From: Aquabacterium sp. A3
GTDB lineage: Bacteria; Pseudomonadota; Gammaproteobacteria; Burkholderiales; Burkholderiaceae_C
NCBI RefSeq assembly: GCF_038069945.1
Contig: NZ_JBBPEV010000004.1
Span: 124,001 to 188,000, forward strand
Reading direction: 5' to 3'
Length of the DNA stretch: 64,000 nt
The translations under genes and the position numbers were made by a program. Shown here piece after piece: positions 9,384 to 18,982 of the stretch; the stretch's first letter is position 1; the number at the start of each line of letters is the position of its first letter. The notes beneath the pieces are model-generated. The model was not told the origin of the DNA. It did not search any database and saw only the letters and a list, made by a program, of their open reading frames with translations.

Positions 9384-10028
9384 AGACACTTCTTTGGCCT
9401 TGGCGGCCAATTGGGCAAACAATGCACCGACCAGTCGCAACTGGGTGACCTGCAGCGGTTGGCCTGCCATGCGGGCGGTGAGCATGCCCCGGTTGAGCGT
9501 GACGACAAAGACGAGGCTGTCCGTCCACCACTGAGACGCGGCCTCTTCCAGCAATGGCGCGCTGCGCGCGAGCCAGGCCTTGGCGGTGCCTTCGGCGTTG
9601 CACAACAACACGAACCGGCGGTGCAGCACCGCCGAATCCTGCAGGCTGACCTTGGGGTGCATGGCCAGCCAGCGCATTTCATCCGGCAAGGTGTTGTCGA
9701 TCTGGGTCTGCATGGCGTTGGTGAACCGACTGAAGACGTCGGACTCCAGCGTCTGCGCCAGCACGCGTGTCAGCATGACCATCTGCACATCCCCGGGCAC
9801 GCCGGTGTCGGCACGAAACCGCAGTTCTTTGCCGATCACGTACGGGCGCTGTGAATCGCCCCACTCGACCCGCCAGCCAGCCTGGGCCTCAACGACGTAG
9901 CCCATGCCCGTCTTGCCCTTGACGCGCTTGAGGACATGGCCTTCTTCTTTGGCCCAATCGGCCAGCACATCGCCCTGGTCTGCCAGGCCGCGACCAGACC
10001 CCATCAAGCGTTTCAGTGAAGCGAACAT
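9354..10028 (-). CDS. Conserved protein of unknown function
   Basis: A 224-residue soluble protein starting MFASLKRLMGSGRG. It has a basic N-terminus, a central region GKTGMGYVVEAQAGWRVEWG and RPYVIGKELRFRAD suggestive of beta strands, and a long helical C-terminus ending in QLAAKAKEVSS. No signal peptide, membrane segment or known motif is evident. It overlaps the end of the enoyl-CoA hydratase-like gene tail to tail and starts about 48 bp downstream of tRNA-Arg, on the same strand, so the two may share a transcript. I do not recognise the family. Confidence 0.7.
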   Translation of the reverse strand: MFASLKRLMGSGRGLADQGDVLADWAKEEGHVLKRVKGKTGMGYVVEAQAGWRVEWGDSQRPYVIGKELRFRADTGVPGDVQMVMLTRVLAQTLESDVFSRFTNAMQTQIDNTLPDEMRWLAMHPKVSLQDSAVLHRRFVLLCNAEGTAKAWLARSAPLLEEAASQWWTDSLVFVVTLNRGMLTARMAGQPLQVTQLRLVGALFAQLAAKAKEVSSLAPATRQE

Positions 10029-10076
10029 GCGTGTGAAGGCCTCCAGCGGGCAGCCACACATCGGGGCTGCGGTTTC

Positions 10077-10153
10077 TGGCCTGTCCGGAGGGACTCGAAC
10101 CCCCGACCTACTGCTTAGAAGGCAGTTGCTCTATCCAGTTGAGCTACGGACAG
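10077..10153 (-). tRNA. tRNA-Arg(UCU)
   Basis: On the minus strand the acceptor arm CTGTCCG pairs perfectly with CGGACAG; a D-arm (GCTCAACTGGATAGAGC), the anticodon stem ACTGC/GCAGT around loop CTTCTAA, and the T-arm GGTTCGAGTC follow. The anticodon TCT reads AGA/AGG arginine codons. Discriminator G and an encoded CCA end (10077-10079) are present. The tRNA is upstream of and codirectional with the unknown gene at 9354-10028. Confidence 0.97.
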
Positions 10154-10173
10154 CCTGTGCGCCGGAGTGTACG

Positions 10174-12555
10174 TCAAGCCCCTGAGGCCCGATCTTCAGA
10201 TATGCCCGGTGTCATCGGTCGCCAGCGCGACAACCACAGGGCGTTGGTGACGACACAAACGCTGCTGAAGGCCATGGCTGCGCCGGCCACCATGGGGCTG
10301 AGTTCGCCCATGGCCGCCAGGGGAATGCCCAGCAGGTTGTAGCCAAAGGCCCACACCAGGTTCTGCCGAATTTTGGCCGAGGTGCGGCGGGCCACGTCCA
10401 GCGCAGCGGGCACCATCAGTGGATCACCTCGCATGAGGGTGATGCCTGCGGCCTGCATGGCCACGTCGGTGCCGCCATCGGGGTGGGCCATGGCCATGCC
10501 CACATCGGCGGCGGCCAGGGCAGGCGCATCGTTCAGCCCGTCACCCACCATGGCCACGGTTTCACGCCCCCCGGCCTGAAGACGGTGCACGTGGTCGGCC
10601 TTGTCACCCGGCAATACCTCGGCCACCACGTCCTGGATGCCCACCTGACGCGCAATGGCCTGGGCCGCGCCACGGTTGTCGCCTGAGATCATCACGGTCT
10701 GCACGCCCAAGGCTTGCAAGGCGCGCACGGCGGCCGGCGCATGGGGTTTGATCGGATCGGAAAAGGCCATGGCGGCCAACACCCTCGCCTCCCCCGCCCC
10801 CGGGATGCTCTCCGACGGCTGCCACCACATCCACGACACGCTGCTGCCCTGGGCAGACCATGCGTCCGCCTGAGGAATGCTGTCACGCAAAGCCGACTCG
10901 CCCAGGGCGTCGACGGCCCACAAACGACTGCCCAGGCACAGCTGCCCGCCGCGCCCTTGCCAGGCCAGGGACGCCTGAATGCCTCGGCCCGGCACGGCGT
11001 GCACATCACGCAGCGCCACCGCATCGGTGGCGGCGGCAGAGGTGGTCTCGGGCATCGGCGAGCGGGTCGCCTCACGCACGGCGCGGGCCAGTGGATGCTC
11101 ACTGCCGGCCTGCAGGGCTGCTGCCCACCGCAGGGCGTCTGCGGACGACAAACCGCTGCCCGGCGGCACCTGCCATTCCCGCAAGGTCGGATGCCCCTCG
11201 GTGAGGGTGCCTGTCTTGTCAAAAGCGACCACGGAGACTCGATGCGCCACCTCCAGCGCTTCGGGATCCTTGATCAGGATGCCATGTCGGGCAGCCGCCC
11301 CCGTGCCGGCCATGATGGCCGCTGGCGTGGCCAGGCCCAAGGCACATGGGCAGGCGATCACCAGCACGGCCACGGCACGGATCAGCGCGTCTTCACCCGG
11401 CAAACCCGCCCACATCCACCCCAGCCCGGTGGCGATGGCCAACACCAGCACCACCGGCACGAACACGGCCGACACCTTGTCCACCAGGCGCTGGATGGGC
11501 GGTTTGGTAGCCTGGGCGTCTGACACACGGCGGATGATCTGGGCCAGCAGGGTCTGACCGCCCACGGCCTCCACCGCCATCACCAGGCGCCCCTCGGCGT
11601 TCACGGCGCCGCCCGTGAGCCCATCCCCTGCCTGCTTGGAGACCGGCAAGGGTTCGCCGGTCAGCAGCGACTCGTCCACGTGGCTGCTGCCCTCCAGAAC
11701 ACGTCCGTCGGTGGGCACACGCTCGCCCGGCCGCACCACCAGGCGATCGCCCACGGTGACCTGCTTCAGCGGCACCTCCACCTCTCCTTGAGGCCCCAGG
11801 CGCAACACCGTGTCGGGCCTCAAGGCCTGCAAGGCACGGATGGCGGCCGAGGTGGCCCGCTTGGCACGCGCCTCCAGCGCCTTGCCCAGCAGAACCAACG
11901 CAATCACCACCGCCGACGACTCGAAGTACAAGGCAGGACCAGCATCATGCGCCGCATGAGCGGCATGTGCGCCTTGCCCGGGGTCGTGGCGCCACCACAG
12001 CCACATCGACAGGCCCCAGGCGGCCGTGGTGCCCAAGGCCACCAGTTGATCCATGTTGCCGGCACGAGCCTTCAAGGCCGACCAGGCCGCCCGGTAAAAG
12101 CGAGCCCCCAGAATGAATTGCACGGGCGTGGCCAGCGCGAACTGCACCCAGGGGGGCCAGAAGTGATGGTCGCCCCAGAGCATGGGCAGCATCAACGGCA
12201 CGGCGGCCGCCAGCCCCAGCGTGACTGCCCCCCACACCGACCACCACGACGGCACGTCGTCCGTCACGGGGGCGTCGGCTTCAATCACATGGGCCTCGTA
12301 CCCAGCATCGTGCACGGTGTCCGTCAGCGTCGTCAGCACCGCTGAGCGCTGATCGCCGGGTGCCTGAACAAGGTGCACCGTGGCCACCTCGGTCGCGAAA
12401 TTCACCTGCACATCGCTCACATTGGGCTGCTTGCGCAACGCACGCTCGACCCGTCCCACACACGCAGCACAGGTCATGCCCCGAACGGCCAGATCGATGC
12501 GGTCGGCAGGGTCAGAAGATGTTGTGGTCGACGAGGAGGCGGGCATGTCCATCAT
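10174..12555 (-). CDS. copA: Cu(I)-exporting P1B-type ATPase
   Basis: A 793-residue copper pump. One N-terminal heavy-metal domain has [15 protein letters not shown]. Then come eight membrane segments, actuator motif LLTGEPLPV, the metal-selective CPC in [17 protein letters not shown], phosphorylation motif [10 protein letters not shown], the ATP-binding HP of SEHPLARAV and hinge [13 protein letters not shown] His-rich loop ([12 protein letters not shown]) lies between membrane segments. The upstream GTG at 12573 is a possible alternative start; paired ATGs at 12555/12552 are preferred. It is divergent from the copZ-like chaperone, so together they form a copper detoxification unit. No clear CueR operator was recognised between them. 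Confidence 0.93.
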   Translation of the reverse strand: MMDMPASSSTTTSSDPADRIDLAVRGMTCAACVGRVERALRKQPNVSDVQVNFATEVATVHLVQAPGDQRSAVLTTLTDTVHDAGYEAHVIEADAPVTDDVPSWWSVWGAVTLGLAAAVPLMLPMLWGDHHFWPPWVQFALATPVQFILGARFYRAAWSALKARAGNMDQLVALGTTAAWGLSMWLWWRHDPGQGAHAAHAAHDAGPALYFESSAVVIALVLLGKALEARAKRATSAAIRALQALRPDTVLRLGPQGEVEVPLKQVTVGDRLVVRPGERVPTDGRVLEGSSHVDESLLTGEPLPVSKQAGDGLTGGAVNAEGRLVMAVEAVGGQTLLAQIIRRVSDAQATKPPIQRLVDKVSAVFVPVVLVLAIATGLGWMWAGLPGEDALIRAVAVLVIACPCALGLATPAAIMAGTGAAARHGILIKDPEALEVAHRVSVVAFDKTGTLTEGHPTLREWQVPPGSGLSSADALRWAAALQAGSEHPLARAVREATRSPMPETTSAAATDAVALRDVHAVPGRGIQASLAWQGRGGQLCLGSRLWAVDALGESALRDSIPQADAWSAQGSSVSWMWWQPSESIPGAGEARVLAAMAFSDPIKPHAPAAVRALQALGVQTVMISGDNRGAAQAIARQVGIQDVVAEVLPGDKADHVHRLQAGGRETVAMVGDGLNDAPALAAADVGMAMAHPDGGTDVAMQAAGITLMRGDPLMVPAALDVARRTSAKIRQNLVWAFGYNLLGIPLAAMGELSPMVAGAAMAFSSVCVVTNALWLSRWRPMTPGISEDRASGA

Positions 12556-12653
12556 GATGCGCTCACTGAACACGATGTCGCGGGAGCCACCGACAAGTCT
12601 GACATGATGGCAAGGTTCACACTGAAGCCCTCACGTTGACCGAGGACCACACC

Positions 12654-12860
12654 ATGAGCACTCAAATCCATGATCTGACCGTCTCTGGCATGAGCTGCCA
12701 ACACTGCGTGAAGGCCATCACCAAGGCCATCCAGGGTGAAGACCCGTCGGCCATCGTTGAAGTCGAGCTTCCTCAGGGGCTGACCCGCGTGACCACGACA
12801 TTGGCTCGTGACACCGTGGCCCATCTGATTGAAGAAGAAGGTTATGTCGTCCAGGCATGA
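12654..12860 (+). CDS. copZ: Copper chaperone (heavy-metal-associated domain)
   Basis: A 68-residue single HMA domain with metal-binding GMSCQHCVKAI, the ferredoxin-like beta-alpha-beta-beta-alpha-beta pattern and the terminal IEEEGYVVQA. Such proteins carry Cu(I) to CopA, which is divergently encoded about 100 bp away. An in-frame TTG at 12636 would add MTEDHT, but the ATG at 12654 is the normal family start. The Tyr near the C-terminus fits copper rather than mercury chaperones; this is a weak distinction. Confidence 0.9.
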   Translation: MSTQIHDLTVSGMSCQHCVKAITKAIQGEDPSAIVEVELPQGLTRVTTTLARDTVAHLIEEEGYVVQA

Positions 12861-12893
12861 GTCTGTGCTCGCGCACCACGGCACCCGCACACC

Positions 12894-13766
12894 ATGAACA
12901 CCCCATGGCCGATCTCTGAGCAACGCTTGACAGCCTGCGGCATCAGCACCCGCGTGCTGCAGGGTGGCGCAAACGACCGTGCCACAGAGGCCGTGGTCTT
13001 TGTCCACGGCAATCCGGGCTCCAGTGAGGACTGGCGCGCCCTGATGGCGCGCGTTGCACCGCACGGGCGCGTGATCGCGATGGACATGCCCGGATTCGGC
13101 CGGGCCGACAAGCCGGCAGACTGTCCCTATTCGGTCGAAGCGGGCGCCACCTTCCTGGGCGAGGCCTTGCAGCGACTGGGCGTGTGGCGAGCCCACCTGG
13201 TGTTACACGACTTCGGGGGGCCCTGGGGCCTGGCCTGGGCCGCCATGAACCCCATGGGGCTGGCCAGCCTGACCCTGGTCAACACTGGCCTGATGTTGAA
13301 CTACCGCTGGCACCTCATGGCCCGCATCTGGCGCACACCGGTGCTGGGCGAATTGCAACAGATGCTGACCACCCGACGCGGCTTTCGCTGGGCGTTGAAC
13401 GTGGGGCAGCGCAAGCCCTTGCCACGCGAGTTTGTGGACCGGATGTACGACGATCTGGATGCGGGCACCAAACGGGCCATCCTCAAGCTGTATCGGGCCA
13501 CCAGCGACGTCGCTCAACGCAGCGACATGCTGGGGCGCATGCTCAAACCACTGAACCCGAGCACCCTGGTGGTCTGGGGCGAGGCTGATCCTTACCTGCC
13601 CGCCCGCCTGGCGGATGATCAGCGCCAGTTCTTTACTCGGGCTGAAATTCACCGACTACCGGACAGCGGTCATTTCCCCTTTGCCGACGACCCCGAAGGC
13701 GTGGCGCAGGCCGTGGTGCCGTTTCTGATTCGGCAGCTCAGCAATCGTCCACCTGGGCCTGGATGA
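12894..13766 (+). CDS. Alpha/beta hydrolase with Asp nucleophile (epoxide hydrolase / haloalkane dehalogenase type)
   Basis: A 290-residue alpha/beta hydrolase. The oxyanion loop is FVHGNPGSSEDW. The nucleophile elbow LVLHDFGGPWGLAW has Asp in the nucleophile position rather than Ser, as in epoxide hydrolases and haloalkane dehalogenases. The acid is likely in VVWGEADPYLP and the His in DSGHFPFADDP. A cap region is rich in Arg and Trp. Substrate is unknown. It starts 33 bp after copZ but has no evident functional link to copper. Its 3' end overlaps the opposite pseudopilin-like gene by 29 bp. Confidence 0.85.
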   Translation: MNTPWPISEQRLTACGISTRVLQGGANDRATEAVVFVHGNPGSSEDWRALMARVAPHGRVIAMDMPGFGRADKPADCPYSVEAGATFLGEALQRLGVWRAHLVLHDFGGPWGLAWAAMNPMGLASLTLVNTGLMLNYRWHLMARIWRTPVLGELQQMLTTRRGFRWALNVGQRKPLPREFVDRMYDDLDAGTKRAILKLYRATSDVAQRSDMLGRMLKPLNPSTLVVWGEADPYLPARLADDQRQFFTRAEIHRLPDSGHFPFADDPEGVAQAVVPFLIRQLSNRPPGPG

Positions 13767-14220
13767 CCGGGGGGGCGCCCTCACGATCAGGCGCCTGGTA
13801 GACCACCCGGCACGCCTGATTGGGAGCGGTGCCGGGCAGATGGAACATGGTGCGATTGCTTTCATGCACCGCCACCCAGCCTTTGGTGTCCACCACCCGC
13901 GCGATCCCCTCCGGCGTGCCACCTTGCGGGTAGCCTCGAAGCAAGCGCACCTGCTGGCCGTCATACCGGATCTGGGACACGCCCGCGTACATGTCGCAGC
14001 CCTTCTCGATGGCGCAGCGCATGCGGGCCATGGTGCCAGCCACCTGCAGCGTGCCCGCCAGGTGCTCGATGGAAGCCGTTCGCGCGTGCTGGGTCCATTC
14101 CGTCAGGCGGGGCAACGCCGACGCGGACACCACACCCATGATCGTGACGGTGCTGAGCACCTCCACCAAGGACCAACCACCTTGGGTGCGACGAGAACAC
14201 GGGCGACGGCGAAGCAGCAT
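13738..14220 (-). CDS. Orphan type IV pilin-like / GspH-FimT-type pseudopilin
   Basis: The 160-residue product has a short basic leader ending RRTQGG, then WSLVEVLSTVTIMGVVSASALPRL. This is a class III prepilin signal: cleavage after Gly, Glu at mature position 5 and a hydrophobic helix. Position +1 is Trp instead of the usual Phe. The rest looks like a small beta-rich head domain with cysteines (MRCAIEKGCDMYAG, NQACRVVYQ). The start at 14220 has GGGAG about 7 nt upstream; ATG at 14238 is an alternative. No other pilus genes adjoin it, so it would depend on machinery elsewhere. Confidence 0.75.
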   Translation of the reverse strand: MLLRRRPCSRRTQGGWSLVEVLSTVTIMGVVSASALPRLTEWTQHARTASIEHLAGTLQVAGTMARMRCAIEKGCDMYAGVSQIRYDGQQVRLLRGYPQGGTPEGIARVVDTKGWVAVHESNRTMFHLPGTAPNQACRVVYQAPDREGAPPVIQAQVDDC

Positions 14221-14543
14221 GCAGAACTCCCTGGTCATGAACGAGGGCTCCGGCACTGTGTCCGTGTCTTGAAGCCCAACCGCATGTTGCCAATTCTGCC
14301 CGTGCACGACGTCACGATCCACCCCGCAGAACCGGGTGATGCATGAGCCATGAAGGACCTGGTGTCGCCCAGGTTCCACACGCTTGCGCCAGGCAAAAAA
14401 CTGGGCATCGATCAGCGAATCAGACGAGTCGGAAGAAGACGCTGCAGGCTGGTGCCCTGAAAGTTAACCTACACCGTGTCGGACCGACTCTGCGGCCTGA
14501 AACTGCCACGCAGGCCCTACTTTTACAATTAGGCCCCGCTTAA

Positions 14544-15046
14544 GGTCGCCGACAAGTACGCCAACTTGCGCCAAGTCATGACCGACATCTTTTTGTGCAA
14601 CGCCAAGTACCAAGGGTCCCTGAGGACTCTCGGCTCACTGACCAAGTGGTCGACGAAGGCGTCAGGCGGGGTAATCGGCGTCAGATGAAGCGAGGGCCCT
14701 TAGCACCCAAAAGCGTCGTCGATACGGCTCATACATAGGTAAGCGCTGCTTCGCTCAGGACAACCTTCTCAAAGGCGCATTCAACGCCGGTGCACCGAAC
14801 TAGAAGTGGCTCAATGACATCACTGAGCTCCAATTTCAGGCAGCCAAGGCATACCCATGGCCGATGATCGACTGCCTTGATGGCCTGATCGTGAGGTGGT
14901 CATCTGTACACGACCAAATACCGAGTCGGCCAACGCGATGCTGGACGCGGCCATCGACGAATTCATTGCCTGCTGTGCCGTCTAAATCCAATGGCAAAAC
15001 GAGGCGCTGGCCAAGGCCCGAAGCACGATCAGATATTGCAGTAGCC
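14544..15046 (+). pseudogene. Decayed IS3-family transposase (OrfB) remnant
   Basis: Translated fragments retain the order of an IS3-group OrfB. VADKYANLRQVMTDIF is followed, after frame changes, by RRRYGSYIGKRCFAQDN, GAFNAGAPN, a stop, then KWLNDITELQFQAAKAY and PMIDCLDGLIVRW in one frame, and ESANAMLDAAID in another. WLNDIT and IDCLDGL match the first DDE-region motifs of these integrases (WLTDIT and IDCFDGL in intact copies). At least one in-frame stop and two frameshifts destroy it, and OrfA and the 3' DDE Glu region are not visible. No inverted terminal repeats or target duplications were identified. Confidence 0.8.
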
Positions 15047-15117
15047 TATGAAAGGGGTTTAACCAGCCCAAGTTTTCTGCCGCATCCCTGGTGGTTAATT
15101 TTGAATCGGGACTGATA

Positions 15118-15978
15118 ATGTGCTCCTCCTACACGCTGCCGCGCCGACACCCAGAAAGAAACCTGCTCATCCTGGGCAACGGGCTCCGCTACGAGACTGA
15201 AACCGGAACCCCTGACGTGACGTTCATCTTCAACGGCCTGGGCGCTGTTGACGCAAGGAGCCAGGAAGTCAATGTCCAGATGACGCGAGATGCCCACGGA
15301 CGACATCAATTGGTGCTGAGGTCTTCAGGCAACCCAGATGGATTGGCAGACCTAGAGCATCGACTGAACCAGATGCTTGATGAGCATGCCCAAACTCTGG
15401 GATGTCTGCCTTCGTCGGGCTACGCTTTGGTCCACGGACTGTGGTCCAGCCATGAAGACGTGATGGTTGACGGCATCTGGTTCAACCCAAGCCTGACCAG
15501 GCCCGCTGATCTGGGTCAACGCAAGCCACTACCTCAAGCCTTTCACAACTGGCTTGGCGAGCGCCGCACCACATTTCAGCGCTGGCTGACCAAGCCGCCG
15601 ATCGACTGGTCATGGCCTTTGATTAATGGACATACCCCCCAAGACGCGCAAGCCGGTACAGCCGCTCCCCAAGGACGCATCCACCACACCCAGCTATTGG
15701 ACGCGATGCTCAGGTCAACAAGAACTGGAGAAATGCACGAGCTTGAAGAAATCACCCAAGCCAGCATTGAACCCTCACCAGAGCTTCTGCAGGCATCGGA
15801 TAAGACGATTCAACTGGAGCAAATGTTCCACCTTCATCGTTCGCAGTCCAATACGAAAAACTGGTGGCTGTACGACACCCATGCCTCAACGGTGATCGAG
15901 CAGATAGCAGAGCGCTTGAGGCATGCCCAATACTTGGCGTTCAGCCAAGCTGCCTTGAAGCCAAAGGCGGCTGACTGA
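15118..15978 (+). CDS. Hypothetical protein with weak sialyltransferase-like (GT29) motifs
   Basis: A 286-residue soluble protein beginning MCSSYTLPRRHPERN. It has LLILGNGLRYE near the start, TFIFNGLGAVDAR, and further on LPSSGYALVHGLW followed by VMVDGIWFNPSL. A GNG-type nucleotide loop, an (I/F)(R/F)N motif, a PSSG segment and a V-x-G-(I/F) strand in this order are reminiscent of GT29 sialyltransferase-like folds, but the match is faint. The C-terminus is helical and charged. Its 3' end overlaps the large glycosyltransferase gene tail to tail by 38 bp. GTG at 15091 is an alternative start but lies in IS debris. Function is unproven. Confidence 0.55.
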   Translation: MCSSYTLPRRHPERNLLILGNGLRYETETGTPDVTFIFNGLGAVDARSQEVNVQMTRDAHGRHQLVLRSSGNPDGLADLEHRLNQMLDEHAQTLGCLPSSGYALVHGLWSSHEDVMVDGIWFNPSLTRPADLGQRKPLPQAFHNWLGERRTTFQRWLTKPPIDWSWPLINGHTPQDAQAGTAAPQGRIHHTQLLDAMLRSTRTGEMHELEEITQASIEPSPELLQASDKTIQLEQMFHLHRSQSNTKNWWLYDTHASTVIEQIAERLRHAQYLAFSQAALKPKAAD

Positions 15979-18900
15979 ACAGCCAGGTCTTCATGGCCTG
16001 CTCTCGCACCTTTCGCTCGGCCGTGTACGGCGATCGCTCATGCCAGTAAAGGTAAGGCCCATCCAGATAAACCGGCTTGTGAGCCAATTCCGTCATGGGA
16101 ACCATGGTCAGGAAATCACTCAAGCAGTCGTGGTCAGGCGCGGTGTCCCATACCGCTGCCGGTACGCGGTCGAAAAGAGACTTCCTGAATGCTCGCAGGT
16201 GGGCCCAGACATTGCCGCCCCCACACTTGCGCGGAGAGTCATGACTGATCTCGTAGAGCGTCAGGGGTTTGTCTGGCCTGAACATCGGTCCGTTGATGAG
16301 ATCCGCACCGGAATGCCAAGCGTCCATCAACGCCTGAACCGCATTCACATGCATGAGGGCATCATCCTGGTCCAGCACAACCAGCAGGGTGTCAGGGTTC
16401 ACACAAATGCGCTCAACTGACTCGCGAAAGTTTTCCATGTACCCAACTCGATCCGTCCGTCTGATCAAGGTCACCCGACCACTCATCGAACCCAATCGAT
16501 CAGGCAATTCGACGGCACGCCGTGGACATCCACCGTCGTCAATCATGATCACGCCGAAGTCCTGACAAGACTGTGCGCGCAGTGAAGCCAGACAACGATC
16601 CAGCTTGCCTGCTGGCGTCTCTCGGCCAAACAGCAGGAAAACCATGTCTTCGCTTCGGCGCGGGTATGCCCAATTCGCCGAGCCCATGAGATCCCATTCG
16701 CCTCGCTGCTCAGCAGGAACTCGACCCTGCCCCACCAGATCACGCACGCGACCCATGGGCACCACACATTTGTCTTCGTTCCGAGGATGGATGTAGAAGC
16801 TGCGACAGTCGCCACCTCTGACGCTGCGCATGCCCTTTTCCGGCTGGGATTGCTTCAACGCTCGATGCCACATCCACGTCAGCTTTGAACCGCTGATTGG
16901 ATTCGCGAACGGCCGACGCGCCTTGATCCTTTCCAGGTTCAGCAAGCCACAGCGAACCTCCGGTGCGAACTGGTCAGGTTCACCTGTGTAGGCCTTGAAG
17001 CCCACATCCGGTTGAGGGATGTTGAAACCGACGCACCAGACGCCTGGCTCAGTACACGCACGCTTCATGTCCGCGATGACGTCGTGGCGCACATCTGTGC
17101 CACCGATCAGCACATCAATGTCCATCTGAAGGACAAATGCCGTGTCCACACGGTCAAATGCCCACAGCTGGGAAGCCACAGGCGCCCCTTCGGCCGTGTG
17201 CGATGCATCAACTTGCGGAGCAGCAAACCATCGCTGGTTGATCTCACGAATCTCGACCCGCTCGGTGGGCGCCACCCACACCTCATCCACCAGTCCAGCG
17301 TGGATCCATTGATCGGCCGCAACAAGCAGCAGGGGAAGATCGCCCTTGGCGTATTGCCGAAGGTAAGGACCTTCGAAGGGGTCAATCAGAAGAACCTTCT
17401 TCGCGAAACGCGCACGCACCTCCAACTCGCTGACCAAATGCTGTACCTGCAGGGTGGCTGAACTCACATCCTGGGGGCAACACTTGATCAGTAGCGTGAC
17501 ATCAGGATGATGTGGATGCACTGGAATCGGCAGAGCTTCGCTTGCATCCAGCAGGCAAGCAGGATGCAGTGATCGCATCACCTCGGCATAGAAGGCATCG
17601 AAGCCAGCCAGAGCGTCCAAGGCCTCAACCGATCGCTCAGAGGTTTTTCGTCTCGCCAATTCATGATCAGACCAGCCCAACTCCCCAACGGCATACAGCC
17701 GAGCAGCGCAATCCAGGAAGCGCGAAGCGCTCAACCGCACGATGTCTCGCCCGATGTCGATGTACTGCAGTTCACCCGAGCTGGTGATGCGCAGGTTGTC
17801 CCGCTTGACGTTGCTGGTCACCACACCGGCGCGGTAAATCGCCTGCAAGAAGCGACGAGACAAAGCCAATGGCCATCGTTGCCCGACCTCCCGCAAGGGT
17901 TCTGCGCCCAACTTGATCAGCGCTCCCGGGGAGGGGGCATCGTATATGTCAAATGAAATGACGGCATGGCCAGCGCAAGCGACAAGCTGTTTGATCTGGC
18001 GAAGTTCATCCGTTCTGAGCGAGTAGGGATAGAAGCGTTTGAAGACGCCAGCGGATTCGCGCCAAACCACGCCTTCTTGCCCCCATCCAAGTACCGTGGC
18101 ACCCGACAACATCAGTGCTGCATGCCATGCTTCGGCGGCCTGAGCCAACGCCAGCCTGGACTTTGCCCATGCATCCGATCTCTGATTGACCTGTGTCACG
18201 GCACCACCCAGCGCATAAACAGCATACGCAGGCTCGGTCACCACACAGCCATCCTGCGGTCGGTGCATCAACAAGCCGGCAACCAGCCAATGATCCTCGG
18301 CACTATTGGCATTGGGATACCGTATGCCTGACCTCGCGCGGAGCAAGAGGTTGCATGAGGGCAACTCATTGGCAACCTGCTGCCGGCAAAAAGCTTGAAT
18401 GAAGGCGTTGAGCCGACTTCGATTCAGCAAAGTCTCACCCAAGGCCCAGTTCACTGCGGACAGGACCTCCCCGTCGACACACAGGCGATTGCTGCCGATG
18501 ACGTACAAGCTGTCGCTCAGATTGCCAGCCTGAACCAATGCTCGCAGGCTGTCGGTCTCTGCGAAACGATCGTCGGCATCCATGCGTGCAACCCATTTTG
18601 CGCGAGGAAAGCATTGGTCCACCAGATCGAGGAGACCGTTCCTGGCCTGCGGAGGCGAGCCAAAGCGCCCTGCTGCCACCACCACCCGAGGATCAGACAA
18701 AAGATCAGCGTCCAGCTGCTGCACCCACCCTTCGTCAGAGCTGTCGTCCAACACCAGGAACGCGATTTCCTCGGCCAGGCTTTGCGCCATGGCGCTCCTC
18801 AAGGCCTCCATCAAGCCCTCAGGATGGTTGCGGTGTGACAAACCCACAATGACCGAGGCTTGCAATGCCGCCTCGCTGGGCGACTTCAGAAAGTGGATGT

Positions 18901-18982
18901 TCCGATGTGTCAGTCGTATCTTGGGTAGTCTCGGCTCCGACCAATCTGGCAGGCAAGGCTGCTCATGCAGGTGTCCGATCAT
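15941..18982 (-). CDS. Multimodular glycosyltransferase with embedded degenerate kinase-like domain
   Basis: A 1013-residue cytosolic protein with four apparent modules. (1) Residues about 40-270: GT2-like, with SVIVGLSHRN, FLVLDDSSDEG and WVARMDADDRF. (2) About 293-450: protein-kinase-like, with Gly-rich VLGWGQEGVVWR, Lys315 in GVFKRFYP, catalytic-loop equivalent VVTSNVKRDNLRI (HxD replaced by TxN; Mg-binding Asn396 kept) and YIDIGRD (Asp409) as the DFG equivalent. (3) About 495-740: a second nucleotide-sugar-type domain with FVLQMDIDVLIGG (DxD). (4) About 778-990: a GT2 domain with FLLFGRETPAGKLD, VIMIDDGG and VVLDQDDALMH. No membrane segments are seen. It overlaps the GT2 gene upstream by ATGA. 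The product glycan is unknown. Confidence 0.85.
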   Translation of the reverse strand: MIGHLHEQPCLPDWSEPRLPKIRLTHRNIHFLKSPSEAALQASVIVGLSHRNHPEGLMEALRSAMAQSLAEEIAFLVLDDSSDEGWVQQLDADLLSDPRVVVAAGRFGSPPQARNGLLDLVDQCFPRAKWVARMDADDRFAETDSLRALVQAGNLSDSLYVIGSNRLCVDGEVLSAVNWALGETLLNRSRLNAFIQAFCRQQVANELPSCNLLLRARSGIRYPNANSAEDHWLVAGLLMHRPQDGCVVTEPAYAVYALGGAVTQVNQRSDAWAKSRLALAQAAEAWHAALMLSGATVLGWGQEGVVWRESAGVFKRFYPYSLRTDELRQIKQLVACAGHAVISFDIYDAPSPGALIKLGAEPLREVGQRWPLALSRRFLQAIYRAGVVTSNVKRDNLRITSSGELQYIDIGRDIVRLSASRFLDCAARLYAVGELGWSDHELARRKTSERSVEALDALAGFDAFYAEVMRSLHPACLLDASEALPIPVHPHHPDVTLLIKCCPQDVSSATLQVQHLVSELEVRARFAKKVLLIDPFEGPYLRQYAKGDLPLLLVAADQWIHAGLVDEVWVAPTERVEIREINQRWFAAPQVDASHTAEGAPVASQLWAFDRVDTAFVLQMDIDVLIGGTDVRHDVIADMKRACTEPGVWCVGFNIPQPDVGFKAYTGEPDQFAPEVRCGLLNLERIKARRPFANPISGSKLTWMWHRALKQSQPEKGMRSVRGGDCRSFYIHPRNEDKCVVPMGRVRDLVGQGRVPAEQRGEWDLMGSANWAYPRRSEDMVFLLFGRETPAGKLDRCLASLRAQSCQDFGVIMIDDGGCPRRAVELPDRLGSMSGRVTLIRRTDRVGYMENFRESVERICVNPDTLLVVLDQDDALMHVNAVQALMDAWHSGADLINGPMFRPDKPLTLYEISHDSPRKCGGGNVWAHLRAFRKSLFDRVPAAVWDTAPDHDCLSDFLTMVPMTELAHKPVYLDGPYLYWHERSPYTAERKVREQAMKTWLFSQPPLASRQLG

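Noticed and set aside
12574..12653. Possible CueR operator between copA and copZ
   Set aside because: A single half-site ACCTTGCC is present on the minus strand, but the matching inverted half and the 19-bp-spaced promoter were not found.
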